From the NCBI GenBank assembly GCA_016703425.1, contig JADJCA010000016.1, positions 1 through 64,000 on the forward strand: a DNA stretch of 64,000 nt. Reading direction: 5' to 3'. This document shows positions 44,121-53,473 of the stretch, piece after piece. Position numbers and translations under genes: made by a program. Position 1 is the first letter of the stretch, and each line of letters starts with the position of its first letter. The notes beneath the pieces are model-generated. The model searched no databases. It saw nothing but the letters and a program-made list of their open reading frames with translations, and was not told the origin of the DNA. This stretch comes from Myxococcales bacterium. GTDB lineage: Bacteria; Myxococcota_A; Polyangia; Polyangiales; Polyangiaceae.

Positions 44121-45872
44121 TCACTTCACGACGGGAACGACGACCTCGTTGATCGGGGCGATGCTCGCGCCCGCGGGGTACGCGTAGCTGACCGTCTTGT
44201 CCCAACCCCACACGGTGAGACCGAAGGGCTGGTCGCTCTTGATGCTGTGTCGGCCGTTGTTGCATGCGCCGACGCCGTTGCCGGAGACGACCATGTCGAA
44301 GCGCGTGAATTGGAGGTCGCCGGTGTTGCCCACGGGCTGCCAGCCGACGAGCTTGCCGCCGCAATCGAGCTCCACGTCGGCGAAGCCCTTTGGGCCCTTG
44401 AGCCGCGTGATCACGAGGTTGGTGAAGCTCATCGTCGGATCGGTCATGAAGACGTACGAGCGCAGGTATTGTTCGGTCGCGACGGCCGAGACGAACTCCG
44501 GATCGCCCACGCCGAAATCGAGGCCGCTCGACTGCTGGCCCGTCATGTGGCCGGCCAAGTAGAAGGGGTGTGCGCCGTCTTGGCTCTTCACGACGAAGGC
44601 TGCGTTCGCGCGGAAGATGACGGACTGCCCGCTCTGGATCGTCGTTGGTGCGCCGACCGGCGGACTCGGCTCGTAGCTGAGCTGCGTTCCATCGACGACG
44701 CCGACGATGCGCCAGGGCGGCGCCTCTTCACGGCCTTGGAGCCGATCGCGATAGCGGGCGCCGATGTAGCGCGTGCCGAGCGCGCGCGCGGGGACCAACT
44801 GTTGGTGCGCCGAGTCGCACGCGTTGTCGGTCACCTCGATGTACATGCACGAGCTGCCGCCCCAAACGCCGACGGGCTTGTTGGCCTTGACGATCGACCC
44901 CGTCAGATCTTCGTTCTGCTTGAGCTGGAGGACCTGGCCTTTGGCCAGCGAGTAGGTCTGCGGCGTGTTGGCTGGCGACGGCGCGACGCCGGTGTCGCCG
45001 ACGATGGCGGCGCTCGGGCGAACGGTCACCTCCGTGCCGTCTTCGGCCGCCGCGATCTGCAAGAAGGGCTGCGACAGCGAGCTCACCGGAACGGCGGGGC
45101 CTCGGGGAAATCCCGTCACGCCGACGTAGTTGTCGCCCCAAGCCGAGACCGGCACGAGCAAGGTCGCGCTCGAGATGTAGCTGGCCGCGCCTCCGTACGG
45201 GAACATGTCGTAGGCGACGACGGGCGCCGTCGTGCGGATCGAAAAGGCCTTCAGAATGGCGGTCTTGCTCGACGACGCGAGGCCGTTCGAGACAGCCGCC
45301 GTGACGCCAGCGGGGCAACGCGTCGCGGACGGAACACCGGGCGCCGCAAAGTCGGCGAGGAACAAGATCGCGACTTGCCCCGGAGGCAGTTGACCCGAGG
45401 GCAACGGATCGTAGCGAAGCGCCGGGCCTGAGCCGACGGGCACGCGCGCGAACGTGGAGACGTCGAGGTCTTTGCCGTCGTACGCGACGGCGAGGTTGAG
45501 CGGCGCCGTCCACGTGTTGGCCACGAAGGCCGCGAAACACGAGCCGTCGGCGCTGCCGTCGGTGCCCGGGTCAACGGCGTAGTACTCGCAGCCGAGCGTG
45601 CTCTTGTTGAGGCGGGCGCTCTCGCACGCGGGGATGCAGGAGCCGCCCGGCGTGCAGCCTTCACCCTCGGGGCAGCGTTTGATGACTTGGTCGTTGCAGT
45701 CGAGGACCTCGTGCAGGTCCGACGAGCAGCGCGTCCCTTGGCAGCCGGTGGGATTGAAGATGGGCGCGTCAACGCCGGCGTCGACGGGCGCAGCCTCATC
45801 CGACGAGCAAGCAACAAAGAGCGCCGAGGCGCCAAGGACGAGCGCAGAGAGCGCTCCACCAAGCCAGTTCAT
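44121..45872 (-). CDS. IgGFc-binding-type surface lipoprotein, 583 aa
   Basis: The N-terminus has a lipoprotein signal (LSALVLGASALFVACSSD). A Cys-rich region (CQGTRCSSDLHEVLDCND, then CPEGEGCTPGGSCIPAC) follows. A long domain with AFSIRTTAPVVAYDMFPYGG, then YVGVTGFPRG and VWGGSSCMYI, matches the IgGFc-binding protein N-terminal domain found in many myxobacterial secreted proteins. The binding name comes from mammalian homologues; in bacteria the ligand is not known. The protein is probably anchored in the outer membrane. It is divergent from adhC. Confidence 0.85.
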   Translation of the reverse strand: MNWLGGALSALVLGASALFVACSSDEAAPVDAGVDAPIFNPTGCQGTRCSSDLHEVLDCNDQVIKRCPEGEGCTPGGSCIPACESARLNKSTLGCEYYAVDPGTDGSADGSCFAAFVANTWTAPLNLAVAYDGKDLDVSTFARVPVGSGPALRYDPLPSGQLPPGQVAILFLADFAAPGVPSATRCPAGVTAAVSNGLASSSKTAILKAFSIRTTAPVVAYDMFPYGGAASYISSATLLVPVSAWGDNYVGVTGFPRGPAVPVSSLSQPFLQIAAAEDGTEVTVRPSAAIVGDTGVAPSPANTPQTYSLAKGQVLQLKQNEDLTGSIVKANKPVGVWGGSSCMYIEVTDNACDSAHQQLVPARALGTRYIGARYRDRLQGREEAPPWRIVGVVDGTQLSYEPSPPVGAPTTIQSGQSVIFRANAAFVVKSQDGAHPFYLAGHMTGQQSSGLDFGVGDPEFVSAVATEQYLRSYVFMTDPTMSFTNLVITRLKGPKGFADVELDCGGKLVGWQPVGNTGDLQFTRFDMVVSGNGVGACNNGRHSIKSDQPFGLTVWGWDKTVSYAYPAGASIAPINEVVVPVVK

Positions 45873-45990
45873 GTCTGCCCATTATGGCAAACATTCGGGG
45901 CGCGGGAGTGGCTATCACGGCGACCGCTTCGCCTACATCCGCCTTCGCCGGGCTTCCCTGGCCGCGGCCGTCGCGGGTACGTTGGCGCTC

Positions 45991-47100
45991 ATGAAAACAC
46001 GCGCTGCCGTTGCCTACGGTCCAGGCCAGCCGCTCAAGATCGAAGACGTTGAGCTCGAGGGCCCGAAGGCCGGTGAAGTCCTCGTGGAAATCAAGGCCAC
46101 CGGGGTGTGTCACACCGACGAGTTCACCCGCTCCGGGCAAGACCCCGAGGGGCTCTTCCCGGTCATCTTCGGTCACGAGGGCGCCGGCGTCGTGGTGGAC
46201 GTCGGCGCCGGCGTCACGTCCGTCGCGAAGGGCGATCACGTCATTCCGCTCTACACACCCGAGTGCCGCGGTTGCAAGTCGTGCCTCAGCCGCAAGACCA
46301 ACTTGTGCACCGCCATCCGGGCCACGCAAGGCAAGGGCGTCATGCCCGACGGCACGAGCCGCTTCTCCATCGGCAAGGAGAAGATCCATCACTACATGGG
46401 CTGCTCGACCTTCGCGAACCACATCGTGTTGCCGGAGATCGCGCTCGCCAAGGTGCGGCCCGACGCGCCCTTCGAGAAGATTTGCTACATCGGGTGCGGC
46501 GTCACGACGGGCATCGGCGCGGTGATCTACACGGCGAAGGTCGAGCCCGGCGCGAGCGTCGTCGTCTTTGGGCTGGGCGGCATCGGCCTCAACGTCATTC
46601 AGGGCGCGCGCATGGCAGGCGCCGATGTCATCGTCGGCGTCGACATCAACCCGAAGCGCGAGGCGCTCGCGCGAAAGTTCGGCCTCACGCACTTCGTCGA
46701 CCCGCGCGCCATCAAGGGTGATCTCGTGGCTCACCTCGTCGAGCTCACCAAAGGTGGCGCCGACTACAGCTTCGAGTGCGTGGGCAACGTCGACCTCATG
46801 CGGCAGGCGCTCGAGTGTTGCCACCGTGGTTGGGGCGAGTCGATCATCATCGGCGTCGCCGGCGCGGGGCAAGAGATCAAGACCCGGCCGTTCCAGCTCG
46901 TCACCGGTCGCGTCTGGAAGGGCTCCGCCTTTGGCGGCGCGCGCGGCCGGACCGACGTGCCACGGATCGTCGACTGGTACATGGACAAGAAGATCGACAT
47001 CGACAGCCTCGTGACCCACACGCTGCCCCTCGAGCGCATCAACGAGGCCTTCGATCTGATGCACTCGGGCGAGTCGATTCGGACCGTCGTGACCTTCTGA
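45991..47100 (+). CDS. adhC: S-(hydroxymethyl)glutathione dehydrogenase / class III alcohol dehydrogenase
   Basis: The 369-residue zinc dehydrogenase oxidises S-hydroxymethylglutathione in formaldehyde detoxification and can reduce S-nitrosoglutathione. TGVCHTDEFTRSG holds the catalytic zinc Cys. The HEGAGVVVDVGAGVTSV segment, the structural-zinc cluster CRGCKSCLSRKTNLC, and GLGGIGLNVIQGARMAGAD (NAD-binding) are all present. C-terminal FGGARGRTDVPRIVDWY and the ending HSGESIRTVVTF are class III features. The ATG at 45991 is the family start. No formylglutathione hydrolase or regulator is beside it. Confidence 0.92.
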   Translation: MKTRAAVAYGPGQPLKIEDVELEGPKAGEVLVEIKATGVCHTDEFTRSGQDPEGLFPVIFGHEGAGVVVDVGAGVTSVAKGDHVIPLYTPECRGCKSCLSRKTNLCTAIRATQGKGVMPDGTSRFSIGKEKIHHYMGCSTFANHIVLPEIALAKVRPDAPFEKICYIGCGVTTGIGAVIYTAKVEPGASVVVFGLGGIGLNVIQGARMAGADVIVGVDINPKREALARKFGLTHFVDPRAIKGDLVAHLVELTKGGADYSFECVGNVDLMRQALECCHRGWGESIIIGVAGAGQEIKTRPFQLVTGRVWKGSAFGGARGRTDVPRIVDWYMDKKIDIDSLVTHTLPLERINEAFDLMHSGESIRTVVTF

Positions 47101-47103
47101 GCG

Positions 47104-48501
47104 TCAGACCGACTCGACGCGGTTCCGCCCCTTCGACTTCGCCTGGTACATCGCGCGGTCGGCCCGGACCAAGAGCCCGTCGAGATCTTCGTTCGGGCCG
47201 AGGCTCGCGACGCCGATGGACGACGTGACGTTGAACGTGCGGTCGGGTAGCGCGATGGCGCGGTCGGCGATTTGGCGCCGGAGACGCTCGGCCATCACGC
47301 GGGCGCCCGACGCCGCCGTGTGCGAAAGAGCCACCACGAACTCCTCGCCGCCCCACCGCGCCACCAGATCGCTCTTTCTCACCGTCTGCGCCAGCGCCCC
47401 TGCCGTGGTGGAGAGCACGAGATCCCCGACCGCATGACCGTAGACGTCGTTGACCTGTTTGAAGTGATCGAGGTCGAGCAAGAGCAGCGAGAGCGGCGAC
47501 GAGTGACGATGCGCCAGCGACACGTCGCGAGCCACCACCTCCACGAAGGCTCGACGGTTTAGGAGGCCCGTGAGGCTGTCGGTCGCGGCAAGCCGCTGGG
47601 CGTCGGTGACGAGCGTCGCCATGCGGAGCGGCCCGCCCAATTCGCGGGCGACGAGCCCAACCACGCGCTCATCGTCGGGCCCGAAGCGGTGGCCTGCCGG
47701 CGCGACCCACATGCGCCCGAGGCGCTCCTCGCCGAAATCGATGGCGTGGAGGACAGCGCCCTGCCCTGGCGCGTCGGTGCTCGCAAGTCCTTCTGGCAGA
47801 AACACGAGACCGTCCAGGGCGCCGAGCGCCCCTTGCGCCTCTTCGCAGAGCGCCTTCGCGAGCTCGGACCGACCAACGACGATGGTCACGGCGGCACCGG
47901 CGCGCGACGCCGGGCGCGCCTCGAGGGCGATGCACCGCAAGTCGACGAGCTGGGCCAGGAGCCGCGCGACGCCCGACGCCAGCGCTTCGTAGCTGCCGGC
48001 GCTCGCGAGCGAGCGGACCTCACCGGCGAGGACCGAATCGTAGAGCGCTCCGTCGAGGAGGTGCGCGAGGCGGTTCTGCATGCTCCCCGGTGCGGCGGGC
48101 CGACGCCGCGACGACGGTGGCGGGCGAACGCGCCCGGCCTGACTCCGCACCAGACTGTCGACGACGTGGAGCAGCTCGCCGACGCCCTGCTTGGTCACGA
48201 AGGCCGCGGCGCCGGAGCGATCGGCCCAAAAGCGCGAGCGCTTGTCGTCGGAGGCCGTCAAGAGGACCACCGGCACGTGGGCCGTCTCCGGCTCGGCGCG
48301 GAGCATGCGGCAAAGCTGCAGGCCGCTCATGCCCGGCATCCACAGATCCGTGATGACCACGTCGGGCGGGTCGGCCAGGGTGAGATCGGCGCCGGCGTAA
48401 GCGTCGCTCACGGAGCGAACCTCGTGCCCCGCCGCCTCGAGGCGCGGGCGCAAGAGGCTGAGCACGCTAGGGCTGTCGTCGACCAAAACGATGCGCGCCA
48501 C
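47104..48501 (-). CDS. Response regulator diguanylate cyclase (REC-GAF-like-GGDEF)
   Basis: The 465-residue protein has a receiver (MARIVLVDDSPSVLSLLRPR, Asp52 in DVVITDLWMPGMSG), a GAF-like middle part (about 170-290) and a GGDEF domain. The active-site signature is GGEEF at 384-388, and an RKSD inhibitory site (RxxD) lies five residues upstream, so the enzyme should make cyclic di-GMP and be product-inhibited. ATDSLTGLLNRRAF starts the GGDEF domain. It sits alone, convergent with adhC (3-bp gap). No paired kinase is adjacent. Confidence 0.9.
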   Translation of the reverse strand: MARIVLVDDSPSVLSLLRPRLEAAGHEVRSVSDAYAGADLTLADPPDVVITDLWMPGMSGLQLCRMLRAEPETAHVPVVLLTASDDKRSRFWADRSGAAAFVTKQGVGELLHVVDSLVRSQAGRVRPPPSSRRRPAAPGSMQNRLAHLLDGALYDSVLAGEVRSLASAGSYEALASGVARLLAQLVDLRCIALEARPASRAGAAVTIVVGRSELAKALCEEAQGALGALDGLVFLPEGLASTDAPGQGAVLHAIDFGEERLGRMWVAPAGHRFGPDDERVVGLVARELGGPLRMATLVTDAQRLAATDSLTGLLNRRAFVEVVARDVSLAHRHSSPLSLLLLDLDHFKQVNDVYGHAVGDLVLSTTAGALAQTVRKSDLVARWGGEEFVVALSHTAASGARVMAERLRRQIADRAIALPDRTFNVTSSIGVASLGPNEDLDGLLVRADRAMYQAKSKGRNRVESV

Positions 48502-48564
48502 GTGATCCCCCGAGCGAACAGCCTAAGCCGCCCGGGCCGTGAACGCACCTTAGTTGCGAAACGC

Positions 48565-49963
48565 TTACGGGCAGGTGGTGCCGCAGACGCTCCGCGCGGT
48601 GTCGGTGCAGTTCTGGTCCCAGGTGCCGTATTCGAGATCGCAGCAGAACGGGTCGGTGACGCAGACGTCGGCCACGCACGGGCTGCACGTCGCCGCGAGC
48701 GGCGTCCCTGAGACGCACGGGCCATGGGCGCACGCGGCACCGGACGTCGGCGCGTCGACGCCGCATGGCGCGAAGGGATTCGGGCATGGCCGGCAGTAGC
48801 CGTAGTCGGAGACGACCTGATCGCAATACATGTTCACGCGGTGGTCGGAGGCGCCGAAGACCTGGTCCATCAAGAGCACCGTCGCCACCGCCCCCAAGGG
48901 GCCGAAGGCCTGGGCCGCCACCTGATCGACGTCGATGGGGGCGCACTCCGAGTCCTTGCGGCAAGGCGCGCACACACCGCAGGAACGCTCTGGAAGGATC
49001 TGCACGCTCGCACAAGCGTGCATGCCGTAGGGCACGACGGCGTCCTTGACGCTCTGGAAGCCGGTCACGTCGCGGATCACCTTGCCGACGTTGAAGTCGA
49101 CGGACACTCCGGCGCAGTTGGCGTCGGTCGAGCAGAGGTTGGTCACCTTGTTCCACGGATCGGGCAACGTGAGGCCGGGCCCAAGCTGATCACAGCCCGC
49201 GGCCTTGAGGCCGCAGCGACCGTCGCCGCCGCCAATCGGCAAGTGGCACGCCGTGGCGCTGCCGTCGCAGCCGGCGCAATCGGCGTCCGTGAGGCACGAG
49301 CCGAGCTTCTTTCGGGGCAACCCGCAGGGCTTCTCGCAGGTGCCCTTGGCGCTGCAATTTTGACCGGCGGGACACGGCACGCCCGTGCCGCACTGGGTGC
49401 ATCGCCCTTGGTCGCGCGCGTGCCTCGAAGCCCGGCGCGCCGCACTGCGAGCAATCTGTGTTGGTCGCGCACGTCGCGGGGCAGCGGGCGGCGCAGCGGC
49501 TCTGGACGCAGACCTCGTTGGCCACGCAACGCGTCGAATCGGACGGCGTGCACCCGACGCACCGCTTCGTGGCGCCGTCGCAGAGGCGGTGTTTCGGATC
49601 GCAGGCGCCGCAGTCGGCGGAGGTCGCGCAGGCGACCGTCGGGTTGCCCTGCGGATCCACGGGGCACTCGAGCGCCGACGGCACGCAATCGCCGAAGTTC
49701 GTGCACTTCTGGCCGGCGGGGCACTGGCGACCGCCGGCGGCGGGGCCGCACGCCACACACACGCGGCCCGCCACGTCGCAGACCGTCTTGCCGCCGCTGC
49801 AGCCGCCGCACTGATCGTCGCTGCGGCAGCTCTGCTCGAGGCAGAGGCCGCCGGCGTCCACCTCCGACGGGTCGGACGTCCCGCCCGAGGTCCCGCAGGC
49901 GATGGCCAAGAGAAGGAAGGTCGTGGTGCCGAGCGAGACGGCTACGCGGGGTACAAAGCGCAT
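48565..49963 (-). pseudogene. Cys-rich secreted lipoprotein with one frameshift
   Basis: Two frames join into one Cys-rich lipoprotein. The N-terminal piece starts at 49963 with a lipoprotein signal (GTTTFLLLAIACGTS) and has many Cys repeats (CGGCSGGKTVCDVAGRVCV). It ends in good sequence with NTDCSQCGAPGFEA. The C-terminal piece, in another frame, resumes with RDQGRCTQCGTGVPCPAGQN and continues to 48565. The break falls in a CG-dinucleotide run near 49416-49424, and the full length becomes divisible by three if one base is removed. Repeating Cys motifs (TDADCAGCDG, STDANCAGVSVD) make the link firm. Function is unknown. Confidence 0.75.
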
Positions 49964-50124
49964 GAGGTCAACATGATGCGCCTCCGGCGGGAGCGTTTCC
50001 ACGGATTCGTCGAGGCCTGGGGCCCCACGCCGTTCTCCTCCCATTCCCCTCGCGCCCATGGCGCCGTGCGGGGTAGAAAGGTGCGAGGGTGCAAGCCGGC
50101 CGGCTGCGCGTGCGGAGAGTTCAA

Positions 50125-50673
50125 ATGGGGAAACAGCGCGCCATCGTCTCGTTGGTCATGGGCAGCGATTCCGACTGGGAGACGCTCGCGCCGGCAGCCG
50201 AAGTGCTCACGCGTTTTGCGATCCCCTTTGAGGTCGGCGTTCGGAGCGCGCACCGCACGCCGGAGCGCATGGTCGAATACGCCAAAGGCGCCGAGGCCCG
50301 AGGCCTTCGAATCATCATCGCGGCCGCCGGCGGCGCCGCTCACCTGCCGGGCATGATCGCGTCGCTCACGCACCTCCCGGTGCTCGGCGTCCCTGTCGCC
50401 ACGCGAACGCTCTCCGGCGTCGACAGCCTCCTGTCGATCGTTCAGATGCCGTCGGGCGTCCCAACGGCCACCTTCGCCATCGGCCCCGCCGGCGCCATCA
50501 ACGCCGCCATCTTCGCGCTTCGAGTGCTCGCGGCCACCGACGCGAACGCGGCGCGCGCGCTGCGCACTTTGCGCGCCGAGGGTGAGGACAAGGCGCTCGC
50601 GGGCGACGCGCGCGTGCGAGCTCTCGTTGCGGCCCCGAAAGGGCGCTCGACCAAGGCGAAGCCGCGTCCATGA
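50125..50673 (+). CDS. purE: N5-carboxyaminoimidazole ribonucleotide mutase PurE
   Basis: PurE converts N5-CAIR to CAIR in purine synthesis. The sequence has VMGSDSDWETLAPAAEVL (substrate phosphate/GSDSD loop), GVRSAHRTPERMVEYA (catalytic SAHRTP) and AAAGGAAHLPGMIASLTHLP. The 182-residue length from ATG 50125, behind CGGAGAG, fits the class I enzyme with a short basic tail. The stop overlaps the purK start (ATGA), the usual purEK pair. Confidence 0.94.
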   Translation: MGKQRAIVSLVMGSDSDWETLAPAAEVLTRFAIPFEVGVRSAHRTPERMVEYAKGAEARGLRIIIAAAGGAAHLPGMIASLTHLPVLGVPVATRTLSGVDSLLSIVQMPSGVPTATFAIGPAGAINAAIFALRVLAATDANAARALRTLRAEGEDKALAGDARVRALVAAPKGRSTKAKPRP

Positions 50674-51857
50674 CCACCGTTGGCATCTTGGGCGGCGGGC
50701 AGCTCGGCTCGATGCTCGGCACCGCGCTCCTCGACCTCGGCGCCGAGGTGCGGTTCTACGACCCCGACTCCGACGCCCCCGCGGCGCGCCGCTTTCGCGA
50801 CGTCACGCAGGCGCCGTGGACCGACGAAAAAGCGCTCGCGCAGTTTGCCGCGCGATGCGACGTGGTGACCTACGAGATGGAACACGTCGAGATCAGCGAG
50901 GGCCTCCGCGCGCTCGCTGACACGACGCGGCTCTGCCCGTCGCTCCGCGTCTTGGCGACGGCGCAAGATCGCGCCCTCGAGAAGGCCCACTTGGCGGCGA
51001 ACGCGCTCCCGCACGCGTCCTTCGAGGTCGCCCGCGGGAAGGCCGAAGCGGCGCGCGTCGCGGCGCTGTTTCCCCTCCCCTTCATCGTGAAGACAGCGCG
51101 CGGCGGCTACGACGGCAAAGGGCAGAGCTTCGTGAAGGACGCCGACGGCGCTCGCGCGCTCACCTTTGACGACGACACGGTCTACGTCTTCGAAGAGGCC
51201 TTGGACCTGGTCTTGGAGGTGAGCTGCATCGTGGGCCGCGACGCCGCCGGCGCCGCCGTCGTGTTTCCGACCTTCGAGAACGTCCACGCGGAGCACATCC
51301 TCGACGTGACGCTCGTGCCGGCGCGCCTCCCCAGCGCGCTCCGGGCCGCGCTCGAGGATACGGCGCGCCGCATGGCCGACTCGCTCGACGTGGTGGGCCT
51401 GCTCACGGTGGAGTTCTTCGTGACGAAGGCCGGCTCGAGTCGGTCGCGCGGCGTTCCCGTCGGCGAGCTCGAGTTCTTCGTGAACGAGATCGCGCCGCGG
51501 CCACACAACTCGGGCCACGTCACCCGCAAGGCGTGCTCGCTCAGCCAGTTCGAGTTGCTCGCGCGCATCTTGCTGGGCGTTCCCTTGACGAAGCCTGAGC
51601 TGCTCGGCCCGGCGACCTACGTCATGGGCAACCTCTTGGGCGACGTGTGGCTCGATCAGAGCGCCGCGCTCGAAGACCTCGACCTCCGCGCCGTCGCCAA
51701 CTTCCCCGACGTCGACGAGGTGGTCCTCTACGGAAAGCGCGAAGCTCGGCGCCGCCGAAAGATGGGGCACTTCATTTGCCACGCCCCCGCCCCGGAGACC
51801 GCGGTCGCCCGCGCCCGCGCCTTCCGCGAGGCCCTTCGTCGAACGTCCTCGACGTAG
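50670..51857 (+). CDS. purK: 5-(carboxyamino)imidazole ribonucleotide synthase PurK
   Basis: PurK is an ATP-grasp enzyme that makes N5-CAIR from AIR, bicarbonate and ATP, feeding PurE. The start overlaps the purE stop. TVGILGGGQLGSMLGTALLD opens the family, with VVTYEMEHVE, KTARGGYDGKGQSFV (ATP-binding loop), EEALDLVLEVSCIV and NEIAPRPHNSGHVTRKAC following. Length (395 residues) is normal. A short insertion near residue 255 (KAGSSRSRGVP) is not usual. Confidence 0.94.
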   Translation: MTTVGILGGGQLGSMLGTALLDLGAEVRFYDPDSDAPAARRFRDVTQAPWTDEKALAQFAARCDVVTYEMEHVEISEGLRALADTTRLCPSLRVLATAQDRALEKAHLAANALPHASFEVARGKAEAARVAALFPLPFIVKTARGGYDGKGQSFVKDADGARALTFDDDTVYVFEEALDLVLEVSCIVGRDAAGAAVVFPTFENVHAEHILDVTLVPARLPSALRAALEDTARRMADSLDVVGLLTVEFFVTKAGSSRSRGVPVGELEFFVNEIAPRPHNSGHVTRKACSLSQFELLARILLGVPLTKPELLGPATYVMGNLLGDVWLDQSAALEDLDLRAVANFPDVDEVVLYGKREARRRRKMGHFICHAPAPETAVARARAFREALRRTSST

Positions 51858-51966
51858 GCAACGCGGCCCGCGTTTGGCGCCGGCGTTGGCCCCAATTTGG
51901 CGGGGATTTGCCTCGCCTCTAGGCAAGGACTCGACAGCGGCCCCGGGCGCGATAAATTGACGGGGC

Positions 51967-52467
51967 ATGTCCCGAGTCGCCGCGCTCCTCGTCTTGGCCC
52001 TCGCAGCCGCCGGCTGCCAACGAGGCGCGTCGCTCGAGGAGCCAGCGCCAGGGCAGCAGCCACGCGCCGCGATCGCCCCCGCTCGTGCGCCCGCGGCACC
52101 GCCAACCGACAAGCCACTGCTGGACAAGCCGGCCGCGATCCCGGCGCACGTCCACAACCAGGACAAGCGCGGCGAGTACGAGCAACGCGTCGCCGATGCG
52201 CGGCGCACCGTCGACATCACGCTCTACGGGGCCTCGTGGTGCCCCTCGTGCAAGCAAGCGCGCGCGTGGCTCGACCAAAACGGAATGGCCTACGCCGAGC
52301 ACGACATCCACAGCAGCGAGGAAGCGGGCCGCACCATGAGGCGCCTCAACCCGGCCGGCACGATCCCTGTGATCGATGTTGAGGGCGAGGTCGTCGTGGG
52401 CTTCGCGCCGGACGCCGTCGATCGCGCCATTCGCCGCAAAGCCGAACGCCGCGTCCAGAGGCTCTGA
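51967..52467 (+). CDS. Glutaredoxin-like lipoprotein with CPSC active site
   Basis: A lipoprotein signal (LLVLALAAAGCQRG) is followed by a Pro/Ala-rich linker (residues 20-75) and a glutaredoxin-like domain: VDITLYGASWCPSCKQARAW (redox CPSC), YAEHDIHSSEEAGRTMRR, GTIPVIDVEG (cis-Pro TIP) and VVVGFAPDAVDRAI. It is probably an envelope thiol-disulfide protein. The linker would hold the domain away from the membrane. It is convergent with a glutathione-peroxidase-like gene, an interesting but unproven redox neighbour. Confidence 0.85.
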   Translation: MSRVAALLVLALAAAGCQRGASLEEPAPGQQPRAAIAPARAPAAPPTDKPLLDKPAAIPAHVHNQDKRGEYEQRVADARRTVDITLYGASWCPSCKQARAWLDQNGMAYAEHDIHSSEEAGRTMRRLNPAGTIPVIDVEGEVVVGFAPDAVDRAIRRKAERRVQRL

Positions 52468-52520
52468 ACGCGGCGCACCGACGACTCGCTCGTGGGGTCT
52501 CTCGTTCGTGGGTAGCTAGT

Positions 52521-53273
52521 TCACTTGGCCAATGCGGCCGCGATGTCCGCGTCGAGTTGAGCTTGTTCAGAAGCGGCCCCGTTGAGGAAGCTCGCGCTGT
52601 ATCGCTTGATGAGCTTGCCGTCGCGACCGATGAGGAACTTCGCGAAGTTCCACTCGATCTTGCCAGCGGCGCCGGGCTGCGCCTTGAGCCACGTGTAGAG
52701 CGGGTGCTCGGCGCCAAACTTTGCGTCCGTGTTCACGGTGATCTTCTCGAACATCGGGAACGAGACGCCGTATTTGGTCGTGCACGCGGTGATCTCGACG
52801 GCGTCGCCGGGCTCCTGCCCACCAAACTGGTTGCACGGAAAGCCGAGCACGAAGAAGCCTGCGTCGCGGTGCTTCTCGTAGGGCGCCTGAAGCGGCCCGT
52901 ATTGCGGCGTGTTGCCGCACTTGGACGCGACGTTGGTGACGAGCATGACTTTGTTTCGGTAGCGGCACAGTGGCACGGTCTCGGTGGCGGCGAGATCCTG
53001 GGCGCTGAACGCGTAGATCTGATTCGCGGGCCCCGGATCGCAGGTCGTCGGGAGCCCGGAGTCGAAGGTCGAGCCGGTCGTCGACGCCGGCGCCGGTGTC
53101 TTCGGTGCCGGCGAGCTCGCGGTGGCGGTCGCCGTCGTGGTGGCTGCGGGGCTCTGCCGGCAGCCGTCTCGGGCTCCGAGCCCTGGCAACCAAGGCCGGC
53201 AGAGAGCGCGCTTCCACACAGAACCGCGGACGAGATCAGCAAGGCACGCAGTCGTTTCCTCCTTGAAGGCCAT
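52521..53273 (-). CDS. Glutathione peroxidase-family protein, N-terminus probably frameshifted
   Basis: The C-terminal 170 residues match glutathione peroxidases: VMLVTNVASKCGNTPQYGPL (peroxidatic Cys119 in SKCG, Cys rather than Sec), LGFPCNQFGGQEPGD (Gln site) and KIEWNFAKFLIGRDGKLIKR (Trp-Asn). The first 45 residues in this frame look random. A good lipoprotein-like signal (LLISSAVLCGSALSAGLGCQ) lies in another frame at about 53180-53260, just after a perfect AAGGAGG, so one or two indels probably hide the real N-terminus. ATG 53273 is formal only; it overlaps that Shine-Dalgarno. The mature enzyme is probably an envelope peroxidase. Confidence 0.75.
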   Translation of the reverse strand: MAFKEETTACLADLVRGSVWKRALCRPWLPGLGARDGCRQSPAATTTATATASSPAPKTPAPASTTGSTFDSGLPTTCDPGPANQIYAFSAQDLAATETVPLCRYRNKVMLVTNVASKCGNTPQYGPLQAPYEKHRDAGFFVLGFPCNQFGGQEPGDAVEITACTTKYGVSFPMFEKITVNTDAKFGAEHPLYTWLKAQPGAAGKIEWNFAKFLIGRDGKLIKRYSASFLNGAASEQAQLDADIAAALAK

Positions 53274-53473
53274 CCACTGTCGCACGAGCCGCGCCTTCGG
53301 GCCACCACACGAGCGATGTCTGCGGTCACACCCCAACCACACTCCCCGCACCTTGTCCGCTGCGAGCGAGATCCTCCGTCAGCGAGCGTTTGATGGGGCT
53401 TGGTCAGGCGGTGGTTTGCGCCGACGAAGAGGCACGCGGAGGCGCGGAAAAGCCGTGTAGGCTCCTCCCACTC

